NCBI RefSeq assembly: GCF_013391695.1 | Contig: NZ_JACBGH010000001.1 | Location: 1 to 64,000 of the forward strand | DNA from: Thiomicrorhabdus cannonii | Lineage (GTDB): Bacteria; Pseudomonadota; Gammaproteobacteria; Thiomicrospirales; Thiomicrospiraceae | DNA: 64,000 nucleotides | Reading direction: 5' to 3' | Shown: positions 49,434-57,600 of the stretch, in pieces | Position numbering within the stretch: the stretch's first letter is position 1 | Layout: every line of letters begins with the position of its first letter | The notes under the pieces: generated by a model | Seen by the model: only the letters and a program-made list of their open reading frames with translations | Told to the model about the DNA's origin: nothing | Databases searched by the model: none | Position numbers and translations under genes: made by a program

Positions 49434-49463
49434 AAGGTCTCACTATCTGTACTTAAGCTGCGC

Positions 49464-50540
49464 TTAAGCGTGGGTTGATTCGGTTAAGGTCGCCAGGCTC
49501 CGCTTGGCTTGGATACGCGCGACAATCTGCGCGCTCAATGCCGCATCCACATCGGGCTGCACATCCAACACCCACCAATCGCGCTCGGCCAGCTCGGGAT
49601 TGCGCGTTAAAAATGGGCTACATTTTACCGCATCTTTGGCGGTCATGATGAGCGGATTTTGCGGGTTCAGCGCCAGCAGTTCCTCGGGCTGATAGGCGTG
49701 ATGGTCGGCAAACGGATGCGCATTCACCGTCATCCCCAAGCCGCGCAAACTCTCAAAAAACCGTTCGGGATTGCCGATACCGGCCAGGGCTTCGACCGTT
49801 CGGCCGGCAAAACTTTGCGGCGTCTGAATCCGTGACGCCTCAAACAGATGGCGCAGGCGCAACGGCTGTAACGCCATCGCATAACTCTTGTGATCCCACG
49901 CCTGTATCCACCCCTGCACCCTGGCCGGTTGTTGGATGAGGTTCAATTCGCCGTTATACACCAAGAAATCGACCTGCTGCAATCGATCAAGCGGCTCTCG
50001 CAAAGGCCCGGCAGGCAGACACAAACAATTGCCGAACAGGCGCTCGCTATCGACCAGCACAATTTCCAGATCGCGCGGCAAGCCGTAATGTTGCAGGCCG
50101 TCGTCGCTGATGACCACATCCAGCGAGTGTTGGGCGAGCAAAGCTTCCAGCGCAGCCTTGCGTTTGGGCGCAACCACAACAGGAACCCCTAATTGCTGCG
50201 CCAGCATCACCGGTTCGTCGCCGACCTCCTTCGGAACGGACTGCGGCGTCACCTCGCGCGGCCACACCCGGCTGTTGCCGCCGTAACCGCGGCTGATAAT
50301 CCCGACACGCAAGCCGTGCGCCTGCAACTGCCGCGTCAGCCAGCTAATAAACGGCGTTTTGCCGCTGCCGCCGACCACCACATTGCCCACCACAATCACA
50401 CTGACCTCCGGTGGCGTCGATAACCCGGCCTGTCTAAAATCTAGCAGGCGTTTTTGCGCAATCGAACAAACCCACCACGCCAAGGGTTTAAGCAGCTGTG
50501 TCTGCCAGCGGGTTTCACGCCAAAATCGCGGCCAACTCAT
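49464..50540 (-). CDS. lpxK: Tetraacyldisaccharide 4'-kinase
   Basis: LpxK phosphorylates the lipid A precursor at the 4' position on the inner membrane. The 358-residue protein has the P-loop VVGNVVVGGSGKTPFISWL at about residue 55, ISRGYGGNSRVWPREVTP and DVVISDDGLQHYGLPRD. The Lipid A kinase family is unusual among P-loop kinases in having this membrane-associated N-terminus. It is directly downstream of the comEC fragment. A partial interspersed 16-mer falls in frame as FRQAGLS near residue 38. Confidence 0.96.
   Translation of the reverse strand: MSWPRFWRETRWQTQLLKPLAWWVCSIAQKRLLDFRQAGLSTPPEVSVIVVGNVVVGGSGKTPFISWLTRQLQAHGLRVGIISRGYGGNSRVWPREVTPQSVPKEVGDEPVMLAQQLGVPVVVAPKRKAALEALLAQHSLDVVISDDGLQHYGLPRDLEIVLVDSERLFGNCLCLPAGPLREPLDRLQQVDFLVYNGELNLIQQPARVQGWIQAWDHKSYAMALQPLRLRHLFEASRIQTPQSFAGRTVEALAGIGNPERFFESLRGLGMTVNAHPFADHHAYQPEELLALNPQNPLIMTAKDAVKCSPFLTRNPELAERDWWVLDVQPDVDAALSAQIVARIQAKRSLATLTESTHA
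50422..50438 (-). repeat. Partial interspersed 16-mer inside lpxK
   Basis: AGACAGGCCGGGTT on the coding strand, in frame as R-Q-A-G-L; the outer ACTCA is degenerate. Confidence 0.6.
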
Positions 50541-50562
50541 CGCCGCTGTTTCCGCTTATGAC

Positions 50563-51308
50563 TCATTGATACAACACCCCTTGTTCTGCCTCTAAACAGC
50601 GATGATGATACCACTTTTGGCGCCGTTTTCTGACCTCATAGTCCGCGCGGCGCACAAATTCATCCCCGCCTAAGGTAAAGCCGATGCCGCCGGAGCAGGC
50701 CGTGTTATACCAATTGACGCTTGGCGGCAGACGCTGCAAGGTTTCCCTATTCGGAAAATGAAAACGGTTGTGGTACCCGCTGGAAAACAGCACCACTTTG
50801 GGCTGAACCGCCGCGAGCCAGCTTGCCGAAGACGAATAACGGCTGCCGTGATGCCCGGCAATCAGCAGTTCGGCGCGCACGGACTCCGCCGCAGCTTGTT
50901 GCAATAACCGCTTTTCGCCGCGCTCGCTCAAATCGCCGGTAATCAGCACACACTGCTCCGCCGCACAGGCTTTGAGCACACAGGAGGCGTCGTTATCAGT
51001 GTCCGCTTCAGATGCGTTCCGCAGCGGCCACAGCACGTCAAACCGCACACCGTCCCACTGCCAGTCTTGCCCGGCATAGCAGCCCGCAACCGGCTGCTGG
51101 AGCGGGTTAAGCTGCGCCACCTGTGAGACTTTTTGAGGCTGCCCGCTCACCACCTCGTTCACCTTGTGTTCTTGCAGCAGCCGTGCCAAGCCGCCGGCAT
51201 GGTCGATATCGCTGTGACTGACCATGACCAAGTCAACCGCCTGCCAGCCGCGGCTGCGCAAAAACGGCAGAATCGCCAACTTGGCGCCGTCCATCTTGTC
51301 GCCCCAAC
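50563..51308 (-). pseudogene. comEC: comEC/rec2, 3' fragment cut by the prophage
   Basis: ComEC forms the inner-membrane channel for DNA uptake. Only the C-terminal metallo-beta-lactamase-like domain remains: LAILPFLRSRGWQAVDLVMV, the metal motif SHSDIDHAGGLARLL, ITGDLSERGEKRLL and LIAGHHGSRYSSSASWL, about 245 residues. The ComEC channel domain (some 500 residues) is absent. Reading upstream in frame, the similarity ends at about SWGDKMDG and the DNA passes into the Mu-like prophage, with an in-frame stop near 51366. The lpxK neighbourhood is the normal comEC place. If the 5' part lies beyond the right end of the prophage, the gene was split by insertion. Confidence 0.85.
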
Positions 51309-51410
51309 TGTAGAGAGACAGATAGATGGATAAATTGTGGGAGAAATCGATTTTGAGCGGTATTTAGTGGTCAACAAACGGATTGACGCGGGTTTGAAGG
51401 GGATTTTAAG

Positions 51411-51457
51411 TACCGACAAGTGGAAATTTAAGTGCCATTCAAATGACACTTAAATTT
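51411..51457. repeat. Repeated ATTTTAAGT-type sites at the prophage left end
   Basis: GATTTTAAGTACCGACAA, AAATTTAAGTGCCATTCAA and, inverted, CAAATTTAAGTGTCATTTG resemble one another. The last two form an exact 11-base inverted repeat (51424-51434 with 51447-51457). Arrays of this kind near a Mu end are transposase-binding sites. The assignment is by analogy. Confidence 0.6.
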
Positions 51458-51489
51458 GACAAGAAATGTAACTGGCGACACATAATTCA

Positions 51490-52125
51490 CTAAAAACTAA
51501 ATAGGCCTGCACCATCAACATCATGGCTAAATGTTTTCTTAAACTCTTGCTCGAGCCTGTTTAGTTCAGTCACGCTAGCTTCTTTGGCTCTAATAAATGT
51601 CTCTTGCAAAGAGGGGTTGTTAGAGTTTTGTTCTATAAACCTATCAAAAGAAGAAATGGCATTTTTTACCTGGCTGATTAACGCTAACATAACCTGTCTT
51701 TTGTACATATTCTCGCTAGGGTTATCGATTGTTGCATTGTACATTCGAATAAATAATTTGATTATATCTGCCTGATTTCCATCTATATAACCCTCCTTAA
51801 CCATCGTAGAAATCAAGCCATATGCAACGTGTTCGTCAATATCAGGATTACACTCAAGCTCACCATCACGCATCTTAGGCCCTCTTCCACTCTTTATCCA
51901 TTCAAGAGAGTAACCTGCCTCCATTGCCATTCTTGCAATTGAGTCAAAGGCTGGAGTAGCTTCATTTTTAAACCATCTTTGAAGAGTATCCGTGGCAACA
52001 CCGGCAACAGATGCTGCATATTTTCTTGTTCCAAGAGAGTCAGCAACTTCTTTTATTCTTGTTCCCATTTGTTCATCATAAATAGGAAGCGGGTTCCCTT
52101 CCTTCCATTCAATTCTCTTTCCCAT
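51490..52125 (-). CDS. Phage repressor-like DNA-binding protein
   Basis: The 211-residue protein (from the ATG at 52125, preceded by GGTGA; an ATG at 52137 is the alternative) has a helix-turn-helix in its N-terminal part. There, EVADSLGTRKYAASVAGVAT and DTLQRWFKNEATPAFDSIAR look like a lambda-type HTH. The rest is helical (DIIKLFIRMYNATIDN) and has no S24 peptidase motif, so induction would not be by RecA-type self-cleavage. It is the only leftward prophage gene seen, divergent from ner across an operator region, as the Mu c repressor is. Its AT-rich composition differs from the host genes. Confidence 0.8.
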   Translation of the reverse strand: MGKRIEWKEGNPLPIYDEQMGTRIKEVADSLGTRKYAASVAGVATDTLQRWFKNEATPAFDSIARMAMEAGYSLEWIKSGRGPKMRDGELECNPDIDEHVAYGLISTMVKEGYIDGNQADIIKLFIRMYNATIDNPSENMYKRQVMLALISQVKNAISSFDRFIEQNSNNPSLQETFIRAKEASVTELNRLEQEFKKTFSHDVDGAGLFSF

Positions 52126-52159
52126 AAAAATCACCATAAAAACATATAGTTAATAAATT

Positions 52160-52235
52160 TAACGAATTTTTTCTTCACAAAATGAAAAAGTAACGAATTT
52201 TTACTATTTACACGCAAGAATATATTCGTTAGTAT
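52160..52235. promoter_or_regulatory. Early operator region with TAACGAAT sites and ner promoter
   Basis: The octamer TAACGAAT occurs at 52160-52167 and 52191-52198 and inverted at 52224-52231. TTTACA (52207-52212) and TAGTAT (52230-52235), 17 bases apart, make a rightward promoter whose spacer and -10 overlap the inverted site. This fits a repressor/Ner operator controlling the early operon. Confidence 0.65.
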
Positions 52236-52298
52236 ATGAACAACCAAAGATAATAATCTTTAATTAAGAAAATATTCGGCAAACATGAGGATTATATC

Positions 52299-52583
52299 AT
52301 GAACCATGAAGAGATTAAGTCGGCCTTAGCAGAGCGAGGCTATACGCTTTCAGCAGCATGTGAAGCGATGGGTAGAAGTTACGTACAGTTTTACAACGTA
52401 ACAAATAGATCATCAAAAAGCTTTTACATAGCCAACTCAATTGCAGTTTTGATAGATAAGCCTGTTGAAGAGGTTTTTCCTGATATCCCGCAGTATGCAG
52501 ACGGCAACAGACCAAATAAAAACCAAAACATGATTGATGCTGGCAAGGCAAAGCTGAAAGAGGCTGGATTGTTATCGGCATGA
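52299..52583 (+). CDS. ner: Ner-like DNA-binding protein
   Basis: A 94-residue protein with a helix-turn-helix core: EIKSALAERGYTLSAACEAM, GRSYVQFYNVTNRSSKSFY and IAVLIDKPVEEVFPDI. This matches the layout of Ner/Nlp proteins (helix, recognition helix, then a L-G-x-x-P-x-x-I/V-x-P-like end). In Mu, Ner turns down both the early and repressor promoters. It is the first rightward gene, directly downstream of the operator region. The last 25 residues (after NRPNKNQ) are an extension. Confidence 0.8.
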   Translation: MNHEEIKSALAERGYTLSAACEAMGRSYVQFYNVTNRSSKSFYIANSIAVLIDKPVEEVFPDIPQYADGNRPNKNQNMIDAGKAKLKEAGLLSA

Positions 52584-52691
52584 TCAACACCTGTTTATTA
52601 GAGTTGATAACAGACTATATCAATGCAATACAACTCGGATAGAGCACGGTAAAGAGTTTATTTGGAAGAGTAATTTTTAGGGGTTTCCAAC

Positions 52692-53180
52692 GTGGCAAGA
52701 ATCAATTGGAAAAGAGTCAGACCAACCTGCATCAGTCATGCAATGGAGCTGTGCATTGAGTACGGCAGACAAAAACACAACCTGTCTGTTGACCGCATCG
52801 CCGACCGTATGGGGCTTCCACAAAAGTGGACACTATATAAATGGATGGAAAACGGCCGTATTCCTTCAATTGAAATCCCCGCGTTTGAACACGCTTGCGG
52901 AGCGAACTTTGTCACGGTCTATTTGGCAACGGCTGCGCATAAGCTGCTGATCGATATCCCAGTCGGCAAGAAGCCTGTCGATACCGACATCCTGACTTTA
53001 AATGCCAACTTCAACGACGCCATCAGTTTGCTCACACGCTTTTATAAGGGTGAAGCAGACATGCAAGACACCCTGAGCGCCCTCACAAACACGATTGAAT
53101 CTATCGCCTTTCACCGCGAGAACATCCAAAAAGACCATGCACCAGAGCTGGACTTTGGAACGGAGCATGAAGATGAATAA
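52692..53180 (+). CDS. Phage early protein with helix-turn-helix, unknown
   Basis: The 162-residue protein starts with GTG (MARINWKRVRPTCISHAMEL) and contains NLSVDRIADRMGLPQKWTLY plus KWMENGRIPSIEIPAFEHAC, a helix-turn-helix-like stretch. I do not recognise a named family, but proteins of this size and position precede transposase A in several Mu-like phages. Its end overlaps the transposase start by eight bases, so the two are translationally coupled. The 108-base gap upstream shows nothing clear. Confidence 0.65.
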   Translation: MARINWKRVRPTCISHAMELCIEYGRQKHNLSVDRIADRMGLPQKWTLYKWMENGRIPSIEIPAFEHACGANFVTVYLATAAHKLLIDIPVGKKPVDTDILTLNANFNDAISLLTRFYKGEADMQDTLSALTNTIESIAFHRENIQKDHAPELDFGTEHEDE

Positions 53181-55326
53181 AGAATACTACAGTGCACAGG
53201 AATTAGCTGGTATGCCAGGCATGCCTTTGACTGCCAAAGGTGTGCACTTGAGGGCAGATAACGACAACAAAAGCTGGCAAAAGCGAAAAAAGGTAAAAGG
53301 CAAAGGGTTTGAATACCACGTCAGCTCACTGCCAGCAGAAACGCGCAATCACTTGGCCAAGTTAGCGGCAGAAGAAGCAGCACGAGAAGTCAGTAAAAAA
53401 GCACATGATGCTGGCCTTCAAGTGGCTAAAAAGCTTGCCTTGAAAATGAAAACAAATGCAGACATTAGTGACCTTAAACGCCAGCAGATTTTGGCTAAAG
53501 CTGCTCATTTGACAGGTACCAATAGAAAGCGTTTTGAAAGTCGCATCATCATGCTTGAACTTTGGCAGACCTATGTTCGCTCGTCAGATAAGGGCATCAC
53601 CAAAGCAACCGATGAGTTTTTGCTGATGTGGCGTCATAACCTAATCAACATTCATGAAGACATACGTTTTATTAAGGATTTTATTGATGATGGCCTTGTT
53701 TACAGCACTTTAAATAAGTGGAAGAACGATCCAGAAAGCCTGCTTCCAAAGTACGGCCACCGTAAAGGTAAGACCATCATCGATCAGCAACCAGAGCTGA
53801 AAGAATTCATGATTGCCATGATCTACACCCATCCTCAGGCAGGTGCAGAAGACTTCATGTTGGCTATCGAGACACGCTTTGAAAGTGTTGAAAAAAGCAA
53901 AGATGGCATTCGTATTCCAAACAAACGCACTGTTGAGCGTTGGTTAAAACGCTACAAAGAGGAAAACGAATCTGTCTATGTTGCGATGACCAATCCAGAT
54001 AAATGGAAAAACAATTTCATGCCTGCAATGGGCACGTTGGAAGTTGATGCACTGAACGAAAAATGGGAGATGGATGCCACCCCTGCTGACTGGATGTTTG
54101 AAGATGGTCGTTACAGTCTGCTAGCTAAGATCGATGTCTACAGTCGCTGGCCAAAGTTCATTCTGAGCAAAACCTCAACCTCAGGCGCACAAGCAAAACT
54201 ACTACGTGACTGCTTCATTGAGCATGGCATACCAAACATCATTAAAACAGACAACGGTGCGGATTATGTCTCTTTGCAAATCAAAACAGCACTTAAATCC
54301 CTTGGAATTGAACAACAGATTTCAGCACCGTTCAGCCCATGGGAAAAACCGCACATAGAGCGCTTTTTCAGAACACTGGCTCATTCCATTCTTGAGCTGC
54401 TACCTGGATTTATAGGTCATAACGTATCAGAACGTAGTGCTATCGAAGACAGAAAACAGTTTAGCGAACGCCTTTTTAAAAAGGACGAGGTCATCGAAGT
54501 GAAGATGACAGCAGACCAGTTTGAAAAACACGTCAACGACTGGATTCAGTACATCTATATGCATGACAAACACAGCGGGCACGAAGGGAAAACTCCATTC
54601 CAAATCGTATCTGAGTGGCAAGGACCTATCCGCAAAGTACAAGACGAGCGTGCATTAGACATTCTTCTTTCAGAAGTTGGTGAGCGTGTTGTCGGAAAAG
54701 ACGGCATTCGCATGGATAACTTTACCTATATTGCTCCAGAACTTGGACCTATTACAGGTCAGCGCGTCCAGATCAGAAAAGATCCAGTCGATGTCGGAAC
54801 CATTTTCGTATTCAAAGATGGTGAGTTTATTTGTGTGGCTGAAGATGCTCGTTTTGTAGGTGTTCGACGTCAGGAAATCGCTTACATGGCCAAGCAAAAA
54901 GCAATGTCAGAACGCAAAGAACTCAAAAAACAGATTCGTTCTGCGCAGACAAAGCAGAAGGTCAAAGACATTGCCGAAGAAATCCTTGCTGCCAAACGCG
55001 AACAAAACAACATCACGATGCTGCCTAAACGTACTGAAGAGTACCGTAACGACATGCTAGACGCAGCAAGTGAAGCGGCAAGCATGACAGAACAAACTCC
55101 ATATCAAGCAGAACCAAAAGCATCTCCTATCGCCGTTCAAAACGATTCAGACCCTCGCGAAGTCTACAGAAGATGGTTGCGACTGGATCGGCGCGTGCAG
55201 GCTGGCGAGCAGATCGATAAACGTGACTTTAACTGGTATTGCAACTACCCAGAAATGCCAGAGTTCAGAGACATGAAAGAGTTTTTTGAAGAGTTTGGAT
55301 TGGGCTTGGAATCAAGCTCAAACTGA
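53173..55326 (+). CDS. Mu A-type DDE transposase
   Basis: The enzyme inserts the phage genome and replicates it by transposition. I choose the ATG at 53173 because GGAG lies 8 bases upstream; the ATG at 53167 is too close. The 717-residue protein has an N-terminal Mu DNA-binding domain (YYSAQELAGMPGMPLTAKGV, then KWQKRKK-like basic residues) and a bipartite HTH region. The rve catalytic core has Asp in WEMDATPADWMF, Asp in IIKTDNGADYVS and Glu in WEKPHIERFFRTL. The C-terminal beta-barrel and a basic tail that would contact B protein and ClpX follow. Confidence 0.95.
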   Translation: MNKEYYSAQELAGMPGMPLTAKGVHLRADNDNKSWQKRKKVKGKGFEYHVSSLPAETRNHLAKLAAEEAAREVSKKAHDAGLQVAKKLALKMKTNADISDLKRQQILAKAAHLTGTNRKRFESRIIMLELWQTYVRSSDKGITKATDEFLLMWRHNLINIHEDIRFIKDFIDDGLVYSTLNKWKNDPESLLPKYGHRKGKTIIDQQPELKEFMIAMIYTHPQAGAEDFMLAIETRFESVEKSKDGIRIPNKRTVERWLKRYKEENESVYVAMTNPDKWKNNFMPAMGTLEVDALNEKWEMDATPADWMFEDGRYSLLAKIDVYSRWPKFILSKTSTSGAQAKLLRDCFIEHGIPNIIKTDNGADYVSLQIKTALKSLGIEQQISAPFSPWEKPHIERFFRTLAHSILELLPGFIGHNVSERSAIEDRKQFSERLFKKDEVIEVKMTADQFEKHVNDWIQYIYMHDKHSGHEGKTPFQIVSEWQGPIRKVQDERALDILLSEVGERVVGKDGIRMDNFTYIAPELGPITGQRVQIRKDPVDVGTIFVFKDGEFICVAEDARFVGVRRQEIAYMAKQKAMSERKELKKQIRSAQTKQKVKDIAEEILAAKREQNNITMLPKRTEEYRNDMLDAASEAASMTEQTPYQAEPKASPIAVQNDSDPREVYRRWLRLDRRVQAGEQIDKRDFNWYCNYPEMPEFRDMKEFFEEFGLGLESSSN

Positions 55327-55383
55327 ATAAAACGCTGATTTAAACCGCCATTTAAATCAGCCTTAAATCCTAAAGGAGGCTAA

Positions 55384-56124
55384 ATGATAACACAAAACTT
55401 GGGAAACACCATTGCCCCTCTACAAAACGTGGTGCTCTGCTCACAAGCCATTACCAGGGCCCTAAACCGTCCTGAGCACTTGCCAGGAATTCTTGTGCAT
55501 TACGGTAATTCTGGCTGGGGTAAAACATACGGCGCAACCTGGAGTGCCAACAAGTTCCGAGCCCACTACGTGCAGTGCAAATCGGCCTGGACACGCAAAG
55601 CCTTCCTTAAAGCGGTACTCACCGAAATGGGTATCGCACCGGCCTCTACCATTTATGAAATGGTCGACCAGATTGCGCAGGAACTGGCGCTATCCGGCCG
55701 CCCGTTGATTATCGATGAAGCCGACTTTCTGGTTGACCGTGGGTTTATTGAGATTGTGCGCGACATCTACGAGAGCAGCTTCGGCACCATCCTACTGATT
55801 GGTGAAGAGCAGATTCCAGCCAAGCTCAAGAAGTGGGAACGCTTCCACAACCGCGTTCTGGAATGGGTACCGGCACAGCCAGCCACTCTGGCCGATGCGC
55901 AGACGCTGACCAAGATTTACGCGCCAAACGTCACCATCCACAGCGACCTGTTGGAACGCGTGGTCGACATGAGCCGCAATGTCACACGCCGTATCTGCGT
56001 CAATCTCAATCTGATCAACGACACCTGCAAGCGTGAAGGTTGGGCAGAAGTGGATATGAGCCTCTGGGGCAACCGCGAAATCTATACAGGTCAAGGCAAC
56101 ATCAGAAAAGGAATCGGTGGATGA
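55384..56124 (+). CDS. Mu B-type target-selection ATPase
   Basis: B-type AAA+ ATPases bind target DNA, recruit transposase A and give target immunity. The 246-residue protein has Walker A LVHYGNSGWGKTYGATW near residue 40, Walker B RPLIIDEADFLVDRG and a sensor-like ILLIGEEQIPAKLKKWERFH. Length is typical of the short MuB/TnsC-like forms. It follows the transposase by 57 bases with a GGAGG ribosome-binding site and overlaps the next gene (ATGA). Confidence 0.92.
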   Translation: MITQNLGNTIAPLQNVVLCSQAITRALNRPEHLPGILVHYGNSGWGKTYGATWSANKFRAHYVQCKSAWTRKAFLKAVLTEMGIAPASTIYEMVDQIAQELALSGRPLIIDEADFLVDRGFIEIVRDIYESSFGTILLIGEEQIPAKLKKWERFHNRVLEWVPAQPATLADAQTLTKIYAPNVTIHSDLLERVVDMSRNVTRRICVNLNLINDTCKREGWAEVDMSLWGNREIYTGQGNIRKGIGG

Positions 56125-56747
56125 CACGCAGAGCTGAAATCAAAAAATCGGGAACTTTAACGCCACGTGAATACATTTGGGGCGAAATCCGGAAACTCAA
56201 GAAGTTCACACTCAATGACATTCTTGATAAAGCCCCAAAACACTATCGACTCAATATTCAAAAGGCGCGTCATTACCTGCGTGGATGGGAGCGTGCCGGC
56301 TATCTTTCGAGCGTGTTTGATGTACCTGTTAGCGGCAAAAAACCACCAAAAATCTACACCCTAGAGAAAGACACCGGCGTTAACCCTCCTCGTGTCGACA
56401 TCAATGGCAATGAGTACAAAAAAGGCATGGTTCGTGAACAAATGTGGCGAACCATGCGCATGGTTGGGAGCTTCACAGCAGCGCAATTGGCGGCGAATGC
56501 AACTACTGATGATGTGGTCATCACTGAAACAACTGCGAAAAAGTTTATTCATAGCCTTTACCAGGCTGGCTATCTTCGCTTGGTAAAGCCAGGTCACAAA
56601 GAATACGGAACTGCCGAATACCAATTAAAACCAGCCGCATGGACTGGCAACAAACCACCGCTTGTCAGTCACATGAACGTGGTTTTTGACCAGAACACCA
56701 ATAAAGTCGTGTGGCCCAAAGATGAGGACATTGAAAGTGAGTACTGA
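56121..56747 (+). CDS. Phage early protein with two winged-helix-like repeats, unknown
   Basis: The 208-residue protein appears to hold two related DNA-binding units. One has FTLNDILDKAPKHYRLNIQK and ARHYLRGWERAGYLSS. The other has FTAAQLAANATTDDVVITET and TAKKFIHSLYQAGYLRL. Each shows helix, helix, recognition helix and a GYL wing start. A basic N-terminus and short beta tails flank them. No named family is known to me. It overlaps the B gene by four bases and the next gene by eleven. Confidence 0.7.
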   Translation: MTRRAEIKKSGTLTPREYIWGEIRKLKKFTLNDILDKAPKHYRLNIQKARHYLRGWERAGYLSSVFDVPVSGKKPPKIYTLEKDTGVNPPRVDINGNEYKKGMVREQMWRTMRMVGSFTAAQLAANATTDDVVITETTAKKFIHSLYQAGYLRLVKPGHKEYGTAEYQLKPAAWTGNKPPLVSHMNVVFDQNTNKVVWPKDEDIESEY

Positions 56748-57084
56748 TTACCAAAACGAAGCCTGGTTCATGGCTTTACAACAGGCCGTGGCTAATGAAT
56801 CACAAGCCAAAGTGGCCAGCAAGTGCGGCATCAGCCCAACGGCCGTCAACCAGGTATTAAAAGGGACCTATCAAGGCAACATCAACAACGTTGCCGAAAA
56901 GGTTTCCGGCGCCCTGCTTGAGCACAGCGTGATCTGTCCGGTACTGGATGTCATCACGACAGATATCTGTGCAAGCCATCGCAATAAACCATTTGCGCCT
57001 AACAACCCTATGCGAGTCAACCTGTACAGAGCATGCCAAACATGCCAGCACAACCCTAAAGGAAGGATGCATGAACGAACCTAA
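56737..57084 (+). CDS. Small phage helix-turn-helix protein with a Cys pair
   Basis: A 115-residue protein starting at GTG 56737, with GAGG 8 bases upstream. The N-terminal half has SQAKVASKCGISPTAVNQVL, a Cro-like helix-turn-helix. The C-terminal half has CPVLDVITTDICASH and CQTCQHN, a possible zinc site. It resembles small regulators encoded in Mu-like early regions. It overlaps both neighbours by a few bases. Confidence 0.7.
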   Translation: MSTDYQNEAWFMALQQAVANESQAKVASKCGISPTAVNQVLKGTYQGNINNVAEKVSGALLEHSVICPVLDVITTDICASHRNKPFAPNNPMRVNLYRACQTCQHNPKGRMHERT

Positions 57085-57292
57085 ATATTACAAAAAACAG
57101 GTTATCGGCAATGGTGTTGATCCAGAAAGACCATTCCGCCAAATCACCTTAATGACAACACCAAAAAACGAGATTTGGATGCAAATTTTCGATGATGAAA
57201 ACGAGCCAAAAATCAAAGTAAAACTTCCATTGTGGGATGCCAGAGCCTTAAGAAAAGCACTGGATGAAGCGATTAAAGCATCAGGAGAATAA
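57071..57292 (+). CDS. Small phage protein, unknown
   Basis: A 73-residue protein with charged beta-rich middle (QITLMTTPKNEIWMQIFDDE) and a helical end (WDARALRKALDEAIKAS). I do not recognise a family. It overlaps the previous gene by 14 bases, and the next ATG is one base beyond its stop. Coupled translation and a good reading frame with prophage-like composition support it as real. Confidence 0.65.
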   Translation: MNEPKYYKKQVIGNGVDPERPFRQITLMTTPKNEIWMQIFDDENEPKIKVKLPLWDARALRKALDEAIKASGE

Positions 57293-57293
57293 C

Positions 57294-57590
57294 ATGAGCC
57301 AAGTAACCGACACCACTATCGAACAGCGTCACGTTGACTTTATCTACAAGCTAAGCCTGGCCAATGGCGCGGTGCAGAAAGTGCATCAGCAAGGCTTGGC
57401 GATTTTGGACGTGCAGATCACGCCGCAGGCCACCATTTTCCACATCCAACCACCTGAAGCAGGCCACCCAATCTGGAAAGATGCGGTGGAATTTGGTGCC
57501 AGAAAAACCACCAACCAATTGTGGCGCGCCGAATTGACCGCCTTTGGAAAATCCATTGCCCAGCTCGTCTGGAACACCACCACACACTAA
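57294..57590 (+). CDS. Small phage protein, unknown
   Basis: A 98-residue protein with TIEQRHVDFIYKLSLANGAV, ILDVQITPQATIFHIQPPEA and a C-terminal amphipathic stretch ending LVWNTTTH. No family is recognised. It is preceded by AGGAG and lies between the two neighbouring early genes without a gap. Confidence 0.65.
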   Translation: MSQVTDTTIEQRHVDFIYKLSLANGAVQKVHQQGLAILDVQITPQATIFHIQPPEAGHPIWKDAVEFGARKTTNQLWRAELTAFGKSIAQLVWNTTTH

Positions 57591-57600
57591 GGAGAAAACC

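Noticed and set aside
51456-51486. TTGACA with a downstream CATAAT as a promoter at the phage left end
   Set aside because: The spacing is 19 bases and it would fire antisense into the repressor gene, so I do not call it.
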